DNA from: Shewanella litorisediminis
Lineage (GTDB): Bacteria; Pseudomonadota; Gammaproteobacteria; Enterobacterales; Shewanellaceae
Direction of reading: 5' to 3'
Assembly: GCF_016834455.1 (NCBI RefSeq)
Contig: NZ_CP069213.1
Span: forward strand, 3,635,501 to 3,699,500
Length of the DNA stretch: 64,000 nucleotides
Shown here: positions 37,287 through 46,930 of the stretch, piece after piece
Layout of the letters: each line of letters begins with the position of its first letter
How positions within the stretch are numbered: the first letter of the stretch is position 1
The notes under the pieces: generated by a model
Told to the model about the DNA's origin: nothing
Seen by the model: the letters and a program-made list of their open reading frames with translations, nothing else
Databases searched by the model: none
Position numbers and translations under genes: made by a program

Positions 37287-38480
37287 TCAGAAGTGATAGG
37301 AACTTTGCAGTACTGCGCCCAGGGTATCCTGTTCTCCCCACATGCCGGCCAAATCCAGTTTAAAGCCAGACCCTATCTGAAAGCCGGTACCGAACGAATA
37401 AAGATCTGCCGTCATGTCATTGAGATCCTGACGGTAACCCACCCGCAGCGATAGCCAGTCCAGCGCCTGCCACTCGGCTCCCAGACGCCAATATTTGGTG
37501 CCCTCCAGCCCAACAAACTTCTCATTGTCCATCAGGTCCAGGTCTGAGCTCAGCTGCCAACTGCCAGTTTGAAACGCGGCACCAAAGGTGACCATGGGCC
37601 CGGCCCGGTATGTCGCACTGACCCCTTCTGACTCTATGGTATCCAGCTCACGCTCAATCAGGTTCCGGCCCACCAGCCCCAATGTCAGTCCTTCCATGGG
37701 CATCATGGCAATACCGGCATCCAAATTAAACCCTGAGTCGTCGTTACGATAGTCGTCGCTGTCAAAATCACCGGCATCGAAATTGTTGGCACTGACGGCA
37801 TAGTTAAAACTGTCGAGCCGCTGCAGTTTAGGGGTCAGGCCTACGGTAACGGGCATATTGACTATGGATAACGGCAAACTGACCGAAAGCGCCAGTTCAG
37901 ATGAGGCACCGGCAATCACCCGTCCCTGGGAGGTTAAGTCTTCCAGTGCCGGGGGAGCCTGCGGATCCAGGGCTTCCAAAAGTTGAATATCGGCATCGCT
38001 GATATCGGCTAAGGCAATCCCATCAATGTAGCTGCGGTAATACACACCCCAGCTTATTCCCTTGGTAGGCATGGCAAAACTGAATCCAATACCGCCAGAG
38101 GCATAAGCGGTATTGCCGTCCAGTCCGCGCAAATCACCCAGCAGCGCCTGACGAAAACTGTCGATGGCAGCTGCGTCACCGCGGTTAATCGCCGCATCCA
38201 GGCCATCGTAGTTGTCTTCGAGGGTATCGAACTTGTCGGTCATGTTGTCCTTGTCAGACACCTCGGCCCCAAGCACAGGAATAAGCAGCCCGAAATCCCC
38301 TTCGGTATAACCGGGCAGAGACAGGAGCGCCGGGTTCATCCAGGGTGCGGCCTCCAAACTGGCCGACGCCACACCCGTGCCCCCCAAGGCATCACTGCGG
38401 GCTTCAAATACATCCTGGGCAGCAAAACTGTATGGGCAGAGTATCAGCCCCAATGAGGCTGCGATGGGTTTCATCTTCAT
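37287..38480 (-). CDS. TraF-like outer-membrane barrel protein (TraF_2 family)
   Basis: A 397-residue protein with a signal peptide (about 1-20, SFA-AQD) and a barrel of the FadL-like type annotated as conjugal transfer protein TraF in Vibrio and Shewanella. The start of the mature part, FEARSDALGGTGVASASLEAA (split at 25-45), and the end with ...SSYHF are typical. No conjugation genes lie nearby, so the name is historical. It stands alone and is closed by a terminator shared with the psr operon. Confidence 0.78.
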   Translation of the reverse strand: MKMKPIAASLGLILCPYSFAAQDVFEARSDALGGTGVASASLEAAPWMNPALLSLPGYTEGDFGLLIPVLGAEVSDKDNMTDKFDTLEDNYDGLDAAINRGDAAAIDSFRQALLGDLRGLDGNTAYASGGIGFSFAMPTKGISWGVYYRSYIDGIALADISDADIQLLEALDPQAPPALEDLTSQGRVIAGASSELALSVSLPLSIVNMPVTVGLTPKLQRLDSFNYAVSANNFDAGDFDSDDYRNDDSGFNLDAGIAMMPMEGLTLGLVGRNLIERELDTIESEGVSATYRAGPMVTFGAAFQTGSWQLSSDLDLMDNEKFVGLEGTKYWRLGAEWQALDWLSLRVGYRQDLNDMTADLYSFGTGFQIGSGFKLDLAGMWGEQDTLGAVLQSSYHF

Positions 38481-38572
38481 GCTGTTCTCCCTGATTTTTC
38501 TATTTTTGACCCGGCAACAGTCATATAAAAGCGTAGTTCAGGGCGGAACAAAGGGCGGCGATATCATCATAA

Positions 38573-38599
38573 AAAAAGCCCGCAAACGCGGGCTTTTTT
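38573..38599. terminator. bidirectional terminator upstream of traF-like gene and after psrC
   Basis: Stem AAAAAGCCCGC/GCGGGCTTTTT with an AAA loop and flanking A and T tracts. It ends the psrABC operon on the minus strand. Confidence 0.88.
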
Positions 38600-38619
38600 C
38601 TACTAATCGATTAGCGCAA

Positions 38620-39582
38620 TCAGGACAGATAAGATTGACCGGCGTAAAGGATGAAATGCCGAAGCGCAAGTACCCCAATCAGGCTGGCACAGGCCGCTGT
38701 CACCATCACGCTGCGACCATGTTTTCCGCTAAGACGCATCAGCAGCGGCACACCAAAGCCGATGGCGACCACCCCAATCCAGAACACCGATGCCCAGAGC
38801 CCGTCCGAGAGTGACGCCAGCGCCGCTGCCGCTGCGCCGCCTTTAAAGTAAAGCGCGGTAAACAGCATAAACAGGAACAGCATTTCCATGCCCATCACAG
38901 GCAGTTCAAAGGCGTGCTGACGCTCAAGGTCGCCCGAGGGTTCGCCGGTATGCTTATCGCCGCCAAACATCAGTACCGCCAGTAAGCTGTTGGCCGCCGC
39001 GCCCGCCGACAGGCCAGACACCAAAAACAGCGCAGGCAGCACCGCGGTATTGAGCATCGGATACGCATTCATGGCGGAAATCAGGAAGCCGGTATAAGCC
39101 CCCACCACCAGCGACAGCACAAAGAGCGCACCTTCAAGCATGCCGCGAAGCTTGCCAAGGCTATCGGCAAGGCCAGCGAGGAAGCCCAGACCACACTTTG
39201 GCAGCTCATCTCTGAACACCACCAGGGCATAGGCAAAGGTCAGCGGAATGTAAGCCAGGAGCGCTATCACCCCAATCGACATCACGGAGCTTAAGTTGTA
39301 GTTAATCAAAATCAGCCAGAAGTGGAACGGCTTGGTCAGGTCAAACACCAGACACAGCATCCCAAGGCAAATGGCGATGGGCGCAATCAAGGCAGCGGCC
39401 TTGAGCACGGCGCTTTCAGCACGGCTCTGGCCACCTCCCTGGGTTTGGCCGCGATACCAACGCAGACCAATCCCCATCAGCAAACTGCCCGCCGACAAAC
39501 CGGCCATAAAGAGGTACACCGCAATCACCCAATGCCAGGTAATGCCGTCGTACTGACTCATATCACCCCAGATATTGTTCAT
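38620..39582 (-). CDS. psrC: thiosulfate/polysulfide reductase membrane subunit (NrfD/PsrC family)
   Basis: Quinol-oxidising membrane anchor of the PsrABC/PhsABC complex; 320 residues and about eight membrane helices. NrfD-type landmarks include WHWVIAVYLFMAGLSAGSLLM at about 16-36, FDLTKPFHFW near 80 and GAYTGFLISAMNAYPMLNT near 158-176. It passes electrons from menaquinol to the iron-sulfur subunit. It follows psrB with a two-base gap and is the last gene of the operon. Confidence 0.9.
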   Translation of the reverse strand: MNNIWGDMSQYDGITWHWVIAVYLFMAGLSAGSLLMGIGLRWYRGQTQGGGQSRAESAVLKAAALIAPIAICLGMLCLVFDLTKPFHFWLILINYNLSSVMSIGVIALLAYIPLTFAYALVVFRDELPKCGLGFLAGLADSLGKLRGMLEGALFVLSLVVGAYTGFLISAMNAYPMLNTAVLPALFLVSGLSAGAAANSLLAVLMFGGDKHTGEPSGDLERQHAFELPVMGMEMLFLFMLFTALYFKGGAAAAALASLSDGLWASVFWIGVVAIGFGVPLLMRLSGKHGRSVMVTAACASLIGVLALRHFILYAGQSYLS

Positions 39583-39584
39583 AA

Positions 39585-40151
39585 TCAGATACCTCCACGC
39601 TTGGCTGGAATACGGTACAGCCTGGGTTTGGTGCCAAGATGTGTCTTGTCCTGATAGCTCACCTTGGTGGCAAGCAGTTTGGATACCTCGCTGCCTGGGT
39701 CGGCCGCATCACCAAAGCACAGGGCATCGGTGGGGCACACAGTCACACAGGCGGGTTGTTCACCCCGGGCAAGACGGGTTTCTTTACAGAAGTTGCATTT
39801 ATCGGCCACCCTGGTTAGGGGGTTCATAAAGCGCACCTTGTAGGGGCAAGCTGCCACGCAGTACATGCAGCCCACGCACTTGTCGGCCTTGATGGACACA
39901 ATGCCATCGTCGCCCACATAGGCGGCGCCCGTGGGGCACACCTTGACGCAGGGCGCATCTTCACACTGCTGGCACGACACCCGGTTGTACTTGAAGTGCA
40001 AATGGGGTGCCTCGCCGAAGGGGCCTTCGATGCGAACCTGCAGACGGCTCACGCCATCGGGTACCTGATTGATGCTGCGACAAGCCACGCTGCAGGCCTG
40101 ACAGCCGATGCACTTGTTCTCGTCGTGCACCATTACATATCTTTTGCTCAT
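39585..40151 (-). CDS. psrB: thiosulfate/polysulfide reductase iron-sulfur subunit
   Basis: A 188-residue ferredoxin-like electron-transfer subunit with four [4Fe-4S] cluster motifs: CIGCQACSVAC near 14-24, CQQCEDAPCVKVC near 61-73, CVGCMYCVAAC near 92-102, and a split set CNFC plus CVTVC. No signal peptide; it should be exported with the Tat-targeted catalytic subunit. Thirteen bases separate it from psrA. Confidence 0.93.
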   Translation of the reverse strand: MSKRYVMVHDENKCIGCQACSVACRSINQVPDGVSRLQVRIEGPFGEAPHLHFKYNRVSCQQCEDAPCVKVCPTGAAYVGDDGIVSIKADKCVGCMYCVAACPYKVRFMNPLTRVADKCNFCKETRLARGEQPACVTVCPTDALCFGDAADPGSEVSKLLATKVSYQDKTHLGTKPRLYRIPAKRGGI

Positions 40152-40164
40152 AGTCCGGGCCCCC

Positions 40165-42447
40165 TTATGCCTTTTCCAGGATCACACCCGTGGTGTGCAC
40201 GTTCATGCCGCAGACCGGCGCCGTCACATTGGGCAGCAGGTTTCCACAGTGAATACCCTTGCCGGTGGCGCGCACCAGCTCGCGATTCTTCGACCCAAAC
40301 CCCATGTAAGCAAACACGGTATCCGGACGAATGCCCTTGGTGACCAGCGCCTTGCCCTCTTCCACACCCACGCTGGATTTAAGCCGGATGGCATCACCAT
40401 CCTTGATACCCAGCGCCTCGGCGGTGCTGGGATGCACCCATACCGCGTTGTCCGACATCAGGTTGGCCAACATGGGGATGTTGTGTGTGGCACCATTGGT
40501 GTGCACCGCCACCTTGCCCTGAATGAAGTAGAGTTCATCCGGCTGTTTTAAGGTCACGGGTCGGTATTGGATGCCGCCACGGCCCGGGGCCATGGCTTCC
40601 ACCTTGGGGCTCACCAGCTCAATCCGGCCACTGGGGGTTTTGAACTTGAGCAGACTGGCGTAGCTGCCATCCTCATCCGCGGCATGGGCGCCGGGGTAGG
40701 CGGCCACAAAGTCCTGCACCATGGATTTTTCACGCAGCATCAGCGGTTTGCCATAGCTGACAAAGCCCTTCTCCTTGATGTGATTCAAAAGCGCGACATC
40801 CTTGTTGGTCTGCAGCAGTTGCAGGGTTTCCATGTTCTCCCAGGGGTAGTACTTTTCCATGCCCATCTTGAGGCCCAGCTCGCGGAAGATTTGCCAGGAA
40901 GGCTTGGTATCGCCAATCACGTCCACCACCCGCTGACGCACGTAGTAGCCGGGGCTCTTGCCGGACTTGTCGCTGATCTCTTCATCCCGCTCAAGGTAAG
41001 TTGACTCGGGCAGAATAAGGTCGGCCCAGGCGGCGGTCTCGCTGATATACACATCCACCACGGCCACAAAATCGAGCTTTTTCATTGACTCAACCACCTT
41101 GGCGCGGTCGGTCATGGTTTGCATCGGGTTAGTGCGGCACATCACCCAACCGTGCAGCTGATAGGGTTTGGCCTCCAGGGTTGCATCGATAACCGACTGA
41201 TAAATGCCGCCTTCGCTCCACATCATGGCGTACTGCTCGTCCACCTGATCGATGCGCTTTGCGGTTGGCTTTGGCATGTCGGCCACGCCGGGTTTACCCA
41301 GTACGGGGGCTACGGCTTCACCGGCCAGCTTGTTGTAACCGGCCGCCTTTTGGCCGAAGTAGAGGCCGCCCTTGCGCTCAAAGTTACCAATCAGCACGTT
41401 GGCCGCATACAGAGCCCGGCGCATATCAAACTCTTCCGGGGTGAAGGTGGCACGGTGACCAAAGTCCACCACCGCATGGGGCGCGGCCTTGGCAAATTCC
41501 CGGGCGATGCGGCGAATGTCTTTGGCGGGTACATCGGAAATGGCTTCTGCCCACTCGGGGGTATAGGCGCTGACTTCGGCGGCAAAGGCCTCGAAGCCTT
41601 CCACATAGCGCTCGATAAAGGCTTTGTCGTAAAGGTTTTCGCTAATCAGCACATGGCACAGTGCCAGCGCCACCGCCACATCAGAGCCGGGGCGAATGGC
41701 GTACCACTCGTCGGCCTTGTCGGCCACGATGGAGAAGCGTGGCTCAAACACCACCAGCTTGGCGCGCTTGTCGGTTTGCGCCTTCATCATGGCGCGGGTT
41801 TCGGACATATTGATACCTTCGTAAAGGTTATGGCCGAAGTTGATGATGTATTTGGAATTACCCAGATCCCGCTTCACCTTGCCACCGAACATGGCATTGG
41901 CCGCTATCACATAAGCGCCGGGGCAGGTGGAGGCATGGGTAAAGGTGTTGGGGCTGCCAAAGGCCTTGGCAAAGTGGAACAGATGGCCCGAAAGCGACCC
42001 GGATTTGGAGGAGAAAGCCACGGCTTCGGCGCCGTGTTCGCGGCGAATTTGCTCAAGCCGCTGGGCCAGGATGCTGTAAGCTTCGCTCCACTCAATTTCC
42101 TGCCACTTGCCCTCACCGCGCTCGCCGACACGCTTCAGAGGCTTCACCAACCGCTGTGGATCGTACAGCAGGCTGTGTCCGGCGCCGCCCCTTGCACACA
42201 CCTTGCCGCCAAAGGATTTGGCTGCGGCGTTGCCTTCGATGTACACGGCCTTGCCATCCAGCACCCGCGCCGAAATCGGGCAACGGGTGGAGCACATTTC
42301 ACAAATACTCGGAATGGCTTTTTCGCTGCCACTGAGGGGCTGTGCCCCCATGGCCGCCAGCGTCCCCGGCAATGCCGTGGCCAGGGCGCACCCCGCTCCG
42401 GCCGCACCGGCACCTTTGAGAAAGTCGCGCCTGCAGAGCTCTATCAT
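40165..42447 (-). CDS. psrA: thiosulfate/polysulfide reductase molybdopterin catalytic subunit (PhsA/PsrA)
   Basis: A 760-residue periplasmic molybdo-bis-MGD enzyme that reduces thiosulfate or polysulfide to sulfide. A Tat signal is present (CRRDFLKGAGAAG at about 5-17). The N-terminal [4Fe-4S] motif is CEMCSTRCPIS plus a later Cys in GGKVCARGG; the probable Mo-ligand Cys lies in HASTCPGAY. GGAGG five bases before the ATG at 42447 sets the start, though the frame is open to 42522. Sequence alone does not decide between thiosulfate and polysulfide; in S. oneidensis the homologous psrA is needed for both. Confidence 0.92.
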   Translation of the reverse strand: MIELCRRDFLKGAGAAGAGCALATALPGTLAAMGAQPLSGSEKAIPSICEMCSTRCPISARVLDGKAVYIEGNAAAKSFGGKVCARGGAGHSLLYDPQRLVKPLKRVGERGEGKWQEIEWSEAYSILAQRLEQIRREHGAEAVAFSSKSGSLSGHLFHFAKAFGSPNTFTHASTCPGAYVIAANAMFGGKVKRDLGNSKYIINFGHNLYEGINMSETRAMMKAQTDKRAKLVVFEPRFSIVADKADEWYAIRPGSDVAVALALCHVLISENLYDKAFIERYVEGFEAFAAEVSAYTPEWAEAISDVPAKDIRRIAREFAKAAPHAVVDFGHRATFTPEEFDMRRALYAANVLIGNFERKGGLYFGQKAAGYNKLAGEAVAPVLGKPGVADMPKPTAKRIDQVDEQYAMMWSEGGIYQSVIDATLEAKPYQLHGWVMCRTNPMQTMTDRAKVVESMKKLDFVAVVDVYISETAAWADLILPESTYLERDEEISDKSGKSPGYYVRQRVVDVIGDTKPSWQIFRELGLKMGMEKYYPWENMETLQLLQTNKDVALLNHIKEKGFVSYGKPLMLREKSMVQDFVAAYPGAHAADEDGSYASLLKFKTPSGRIELVSPKVEAMAPGRGGIQYRPVTLKQPDELYFIQGKVAVHTNGATHNIPMLANLMSDNAVWVHPSTAEALGIKDGDAIRLKSSVGVEEGKALVTKGIRPDTVFAYMGFGSKNRELVRATGKGIHCGNLLPNVTAPVCGMNVHTTGVILEKA

Positions 42448-43090
42448 GGTTTCCTCCAAATGCCCAAAGGGCAGAATGGGATTAGCGTTATCGTTCTTCT
42501 GTGGCGAATGACAGGCATTCACCGGCTAATGCCATTGTCGGCAGGGCGTATTGGCAGGGATATTGTGGAAAACCACATAGCGCGCCCCTTTGTGATGCAG
42601 GCAACACTAATAAGCTCTCCCTGGGAAAAGGAAGCCTTGAGACAGGAGCGTTGGGGAAATGGGGTAACAGAGAGACTTGGGGGATTGGCAATCGACCGAG
42701 GCGGTCAGCTTGATGCTCACGGTTCACTGAAATTGACATGCTGAACAAGGCCGTTAACAAGTCAGCGAAATCGGGTTTCACCCCCTAAAGAGGTAGTTAA
42801 GGGAAGGGTGAAGTTCAAAAGTGTCACATGGATCACACGTCGTTAACCAGTGTTTCACGCCCAACATCAACAATCACTTAAATAAAAATCATCTATTTTT
42901 CTGTAGGTTAATAGATATTCATTAGATTTTTTTCAATGAAATTTTTATCAATTAGATAATTTTCATGGATCTGATCCACTTCAAATTTCTCCGTGTCGTC
43001 CTTTGTTAAATTTTAGCCAACAGGAAAACGAGGGAGCCAGGCTCCCCGCTCAGGGAAGAAAACCAGCCAACCCGCGAAAGGAAGATGATG
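42448..43090. other. 643-base divergent control region of psrABC and the otr operon
   Basis: No gene is convincing here. It holds a near-consensus CRP site (42822-42837), a markedly AT-rich stretch (about 42880-42975) likely to carry the promoters, and a small hairpin GGGAGC/GCTCCC at 43032-43046 in the leader of the cytochrome gene. The part next to psrA (42448-42760) is GC-rich without recognisable features. Confidence 0.65.
42822..42837. promoter_or_regulatory. candidate CRP binding site
   Basis: TGTCA-CATGGA-TCACA matches the CRP consensus TGTGA-N6-TCACA at nine of ten positions. It lies between divergent operons for anaerobic respiration, which CRP controls in Shewanella. Confidence 0.6.
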
Positions 43091-43417
43091 ATGAAAACCA
43101 CCCACTCCATTGGCCTTGGACTGCTCCTTGGCCTGATCCTCGGCAGCAGCGCTCTGGCTGCAGACGGCGGCAATCCCAAGAAAGGCAAACATCTCTACAA
43201 AAAAGAATGCAAAACCTGCCACAGCAAAGGCGACGCTGCCGGTGAACTCACGCCCATGAGCAAAACCATGGCTCAGTGGGACAGATTCTTCGAAAAGGAT
43301 ATGCACAAGGGCAAACCCGAAGTATTCCAAAAGCTGTCTGAGCAGGAACTGAAAGACGTACAGCAGTTTCTCTATGACCACGCTGCCGACTCGGACCAAC
43401 CGCAAACCTGCGGCTAA
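43091..43417 (+). CDS. monoheme c-type cytochrome
   Basis: A 108-residue periplasmic electron carrier. Signal peptide about 1-24 (ALA-ADG), one heme motif CKTCH near 40-44, and a likely axial Met in LTPMSKTMAQW. Three in-frame ATGs follow one another; the third (43091) has the best spacing, eight bases, from AGGA. It heads the operon that ends with otr and probably carries electrons to it or to another periplasmic reductase. The same gene order is known in S. oneidensis beside its octaheme gene, as I recall. Confidence 0.88.
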   Translation: MKTTHSIGLGLLLGLILGSSALAADGGNPKKGKHLYKKECKTCHSKGDAAGELTPMSKTMAQWDRFFEKDMHKGKPEVFQKLSEQELKDVQQFLYDHAADSDQPQTCG

Positions 43418-43554
43418 GCCCAAGGGCTGAAGTCTAGCCCGCCAATAACGGGCAACCACCAGAAAAATATTCCCGGGTTGCGGGACACATGGGGCAAGCC
43501 CCAGGGCCTTGTACAACCCAAATTCGACCGGCATGACCGGTCAGGAGCGTGAGT

Positions 43555-45294
43555 ATGCGTACCCTTATCTCTCTGGCAGTAGCAAGTGCACTGGGATTCA
43601 CTCCCCTGCTGTTTACCCCTCAGTCGCTGGCCGCTGACAACACAGCAGCAAACGATCAGGCCAAGATTGAGCGTCTGCAACAAAAAATCGATGAACTGTC
43701 GGAAGAACTGGCTGACCTCGATACCCGAGTCAATAAAACCGAGCGCCACACAGCGCTGGACAGAATTACTTTCAGCGGCGACTTTCGAACCCGGGTTCAC
43801 TCGCTGCACTACCGGGACGTGACCTGGAACCCCGGCATCAAGATGAACTTTGATGACTTTGGCCGCCGTGCCATGGCCGGTGAATATGGCGATCCCATGG
43901 ATCCCACCTCCCCCCTTGGCAAGATGATGGCCGCCAACCCGGATCTGGCCGCCGCCTTTATGGGTGGGCAACTGGCCGGTGTTATGCCCTGGGCCCTTGG
44001 CAGCACAAACACCTACGATATCGACAACGATCTTTTTTACACCACCCGACTGCGCCTCGATATCAAGGCCAATGTGTGGGAAAACGTGAACTTTGCCGGT
44101 CGCCTGTCCATGTACAAAAACTGGGGCGACTCCACCGGGGTACAGGTATTTGACTCCTGGCGCTCCTTCTCCATGGACGGCACCAACTCCGGTAATACCA
44201 GTGGCGACTGGCTTAGGGTAGAGCGTGCCTATTTCGACTGGAAAAACATCGGTGGCAGCGAGTTCTATCTGTCCATCGGCCGTCGCCCTTCAACCTATGG
44301 CCCACCGTCTCACATCCGCGAAAACGAGCAGCGCGGCGGCACGCCGTCTGGCCACCTGGTGCACTTTAACTTCGATGGCGCCACCCTGGGTTATAACCTA
44401 GGCGAAATCACCGGTATCGAAGGCCAGGTGGTACGCTTCTGCTACGGCCAGGGATTCGAATCCCAGTGGGGTAACGGCGAACTCTTTGGCAATCTGGTCA
44501 CAGAAGACACCCACCTCGGCGGCTTGAATATCGATGTCATTAACGATGGCAACCACTTCGTGCAGCTCACCCTGTTCGGTGCCAAGGACATCAACGATGG
44601 CTTCAAGGGTTCCATGGCGTTCCCCAATGAGCTGGCCGCGATTTTTGCCCCCACCATGTACCAGGACATGCAAAAGTTCGACAGTTTTAACTTTGTCACC
44701 CGGGTACAGCCCAGTGGTGTGATTGGTGACATGTTCCTGGGCGGCCTCGGCTACGTGTATGAATCCGATGACGACTTCAAAGCCTTTGCCTCTCTGGGCT
44801 GGACCCGCGCCGAGTCAAACGGCAATGCCGGCATGTTTGGTGGCCTGCTCACAGACGCCACCTTTACCGGCAAGCTCAGCGCCGATGGCAGCGAGCTGAT
44901 GATGGTGCCTCTGGCGGCCGAGAGTGATGCGTCCCACGACGGCTACGGCGTTTATATCGGCATGCAAATGCCCGCCCCTGGCGGCAAGTTTGGCCTCGAG
45001 TACAACTATGGTTCCAAATACTGGAGCCCCTTCACCCAGGCCCAGGATGACCCCATCGGCAGCAAGCTCGCCACCCGCGGCCATGTGGTTGAGGCTTACT
45101 ACCTGTTCGAGGTCAATCCACGCATGTTTATCAAGCTTGCGGGTCTCTACTACGACTACGAGTACACAGGCTCGGGCACCCCGGTTGGCGCCCCCGCGAA
45201 GGTGGATGATGTGATGGCTGGCAGTGCCGTATCCCTGCTGCCGGTAGTGGATACCGCCATGGACCTCAACGCCTCACTCACAGTGAAGTTCTAA
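43555..45294 (+). CDS. DUF3373 family outer-membrane protein
   Basis: A 579-residue protein: signal peptide (about 1-27, SLA-ADN), a short coiled coil (about 35-62, rich in Leu, Glu and Lys) of the kind that trimerises or anchors porins, then a beta-barrel of about 500 residues ending SLTVKF. DUF3373 proteins are found next to multiheme cytochromes in sulfur and metal reducers. AGGAG lies seven bases before the ATG; an earlier GTG at 43549 is less well spaced. It may admit tetrathionate or a related substrate to the periplasm, which is inference. Confidence 0.85.
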   Translation: MRTLISLAVASALGFTPLLFTPQSLAADNTAANDQAKIERLQQKIDELSEELADLDTRVNKTERHTALDRITFSGDFRTRVHSLHYRDVTWNPGIKMNFDDFGRRAMAGEYGDPMDPTSPLGKMMAANPDLAAAFMGGQLAGVMPWALGSTNTYDIDNDLFYTTRLRLDIKANVWENVNFAGRLSMYKNWGDSTGVQVFDSWRSFSMDGTNSGNTSGDWLRVERAYFDWKNIGGSEFYLSIGRRPSTYGPPSHIRENEQRGGTPSGHLVHFNFDGATLGYNLGEITGIEGQVVRFCYGQGFESQWGNGELFGNLVTEDTHLGGLNIDVINDGNHFVQLTLFGAKDINDGFKGSMAFPNELAAIFAPTMYQDMQKFDSFNFVTRVQPSGVIGDMFLGGLGYVYESDDDFKAFASLGWTRAESNGNAGMFGGLLTDATFTGKLSADGSELMMVPLAAESDASHDGYGVYIGMQMPAPGGKFGLEYNYGSKYWSPFTQAQDDPIGSKLATRGHVVEAYYLFEVNPRMFIKLAGLYYDYEYTGSGTPVGAPAKVDDVMAGSAVSLLPVVDTAMDLNASLTVKF

Positions 45295-45334
45295 CCTCAT
45301 CAGGCCCCGGCACTGCCGGGGCAGGAGTTTGACC

Positions 45335-46750
45335 ATGAGAACAGTTTTGTCCCAATGGGCCCTCGCCCCACTTTCCGGCCTGATGATGCTGGGCAGCGGC
45401 ATGGCAGTGGCCGACAATCCCCATAAGGAAGCCATCGAAGGCCCCTTCGCCGCAGGCACCGAGGTGACTCAGCAGTGCCTGGCCTGCCACGAAGATGAAG
45501 CCCACGACTTTATGAAAACCTCCCACTGGAGCTGGAGCCTGACCCAGGAGCTGCCCGGCCGCACGGTGGAGCGGGGTAAAAAGAACGCCATCAATAACTT
45601 CTGTACCTCCATCGCCGGTAACGAGCCACGCTGCACAAGCTGCCACGCGGGTTACGGTTGGAAGGACAGCAGCTTTGATTTCTCCGACGCCTCCAAGGTG
45701 GACTGCCTGGTGTGCCACGACACCACGGGCACCTACATTAAAGACCCCGCAGGCGCCGGTGAGCCGCTGGCCAAGGTGGATTTGGAAAAGGTGGCCAAAA
45801 ATGTCGGCAAGCCAGTGCGCGATAACTGCGGCAGCTGTCACTTTTACGGTGGCGGCGGTGATGCGGTGAAGCACGGGGATCTGGACTCTTCCATGGCCTA
45901 CCCGGACAAGACCACCGATGTGCACATGGACTCAGACGGCAACGACTTCCAGTGTCAGGCGTGCCACACCACAGAGTCCCACGCCATCAGCGGCAATGCG
46001 ATGGGCGTATCTCCCGGCGGTATCGACCACATTGGCTGTGAAAACTGCCACGACGGCGCACCGCACAAAAACAAGAAGATCAATGAGCACACGGCCACTG
46101 TGGCCTGCCAGACCTGCCACATCCCCTTCTTCGCCCGTAACGAAGCGACCAAGATGAGCTGGGACTGGTCAACTGCGGGACAAGACAGGGAAGAAACCCT
46201 GGACGAGTACGGCCGCAAAACCTTCCAGAAGAAGAAAGGCAGCTTTACCTGGGGCAAGATGGTTAAGCCTGCATACGCCTGGTACAACGGCAAGGCCGGT
46301 GCCTACATGGCAGGCGACCCCATCAAGGCCGATGAAGTGACCCGCCTTTCCTATCCTCTCGGGGATATTCAGGATGCGGGCGCGAAAATCTACCCCTTCA
46401 AGGTGCACACAGGTAAGCAAATCTATGACAAGAAACACAATATTCTTGCCACTGCCAAAACCTATGGTGCCGGTGGTTACTGGACCGAGTTTGACTGGGA
46501 TAAAGCCGCCAAACTGGGGATGGAAGCCAACCCCACGCTCACAGCCAAAGGTATCAGTTACAGTGGTGAATATGGCTTTGCACCCACTGAAATGTGGTGG
46601 CGAATCAACCACATGGTGTCACCAAAAGAGGAAGCCCTCAAGTGTAATGCCTGCCACAATGGCGGCGACCGTCTCGACTGGAAAGCCCTGGGGTATGAAG
46701 GCGACCCGATGAAAACCAAACAGGGACCGAGACACAACAAGGCCAAGTGA
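45335..46750 (+). CDS. otr: octaheme tetrathionate reductase
   Basis: A periplasmic 471-residue multiheme cytochrome that reduces tetrathionate and, in vitro, nitrite and hydroxylamine. A signal peptide (about 1-27) precedes eight CxxCH motifs, near residues 48, 99, 122, 163, 206, 234, 258 and 435, the count and spacing of S. oneidensis Otr. The wide gap between hemes seven and eight is also typical. AGGAG lies seven bases before the ATG at 45335. A short GC hairpin (45304-45321) sits between it and the porin gene. It closes the operon. Confidence 0.93.
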   Translation: MRTVLSQWALAPLSGLMMLGSGMAVADNPHKEAIEGPFAAGTEVTQQCLACHEDEAHDFMKTSHWSWSLTQELPGRTVERGKKNAINNFCTSIAGNEPRCTSCHAGYGWKDSSFDFSDASKVDCLVCHDTTGTYIKDPAGAGEPLAKVDLEKVAKNVGKPVRDNCGSCHFYGGGGDAVKHGDLDSSMAYPDKTTDVHMDSDGNDFQCQACHTTESHAISGNAMGVSPGGIDHIGCENCHDGAPHKNKKINEHTATVACQTCHIPFFARNEATKMSWDWSTAGQDREETLDEYGRKTFQKKKGSFTWGKMVKPAYAWYNGKAGAYMAGDPIKADEVTRLSYPLGDIQDAGAKIYPFKVHTGKQIYDKKHNILATAKTYGAGGYWTEFDWDKAAKLGMEANPTLTAKGISYSGEYGFAPTEMWWRINHMVSPKEEALKCNACHNGGDRLDWKALGYEGDPMKTKQGPRHNKAK

Positions 46751-46775
46751 CGCAATCTGCTCACCGGCACAACAA

Positions 46776-46796
46776 GGGGCCTGGCAAGCAGGCCCC
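46776..46796 (+). repeat. GC-rich hairpin downstream of otr
   Basis: Inverted repeat GGGGCCTG/CAGGCCCC with a five-base loop, no T tract. It may protect the otr mRNA 3' end. Confidence 0.75.
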
Positions 46797-46870
46797 GAGG
46801 TTCATCACCCTCCCGCCGGGGATAAACGGCGGCATCTTTGCAACAGATTCCAGGCACTCGCTCCTGCCTG

Positions 46871-46900
46871 AACCGGTTCTCTCTGAGTACCGGTTTTTTT
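46871..46900 (+). terminator. terminator of the cytochrome-porin-otr operon
   Basis: Stem AACCGGT/ACCGGTT with an 11-base loop followed by seven T. Confidence 0.82.
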
Positions 46901-46930
46901 ATTGGCTGAGCCCCCGGCGAACAGCATCAA

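Noticed and set aside
37287..38480. TraF-like protein as a sign of a conjugative element
   Set aside because: The family is a chromosomal outer-membrane barrel in Vibrio and Shewanella; no transfer, replication or integrase genes lie nearby.
41119..42744. 541-residue plus-strand frame opposite psrA
   Set aside because: Antisense shadow of a conserved molybdoenzyme gene; no ribosome site or domain seen.
44451..44464. tRNA T-arm-like sequence GGGATTCGAATCCC
   Set aside because: It lies inside the DUF3373 porin coding sequence and no acceptor, D or anticodon arms surround it.
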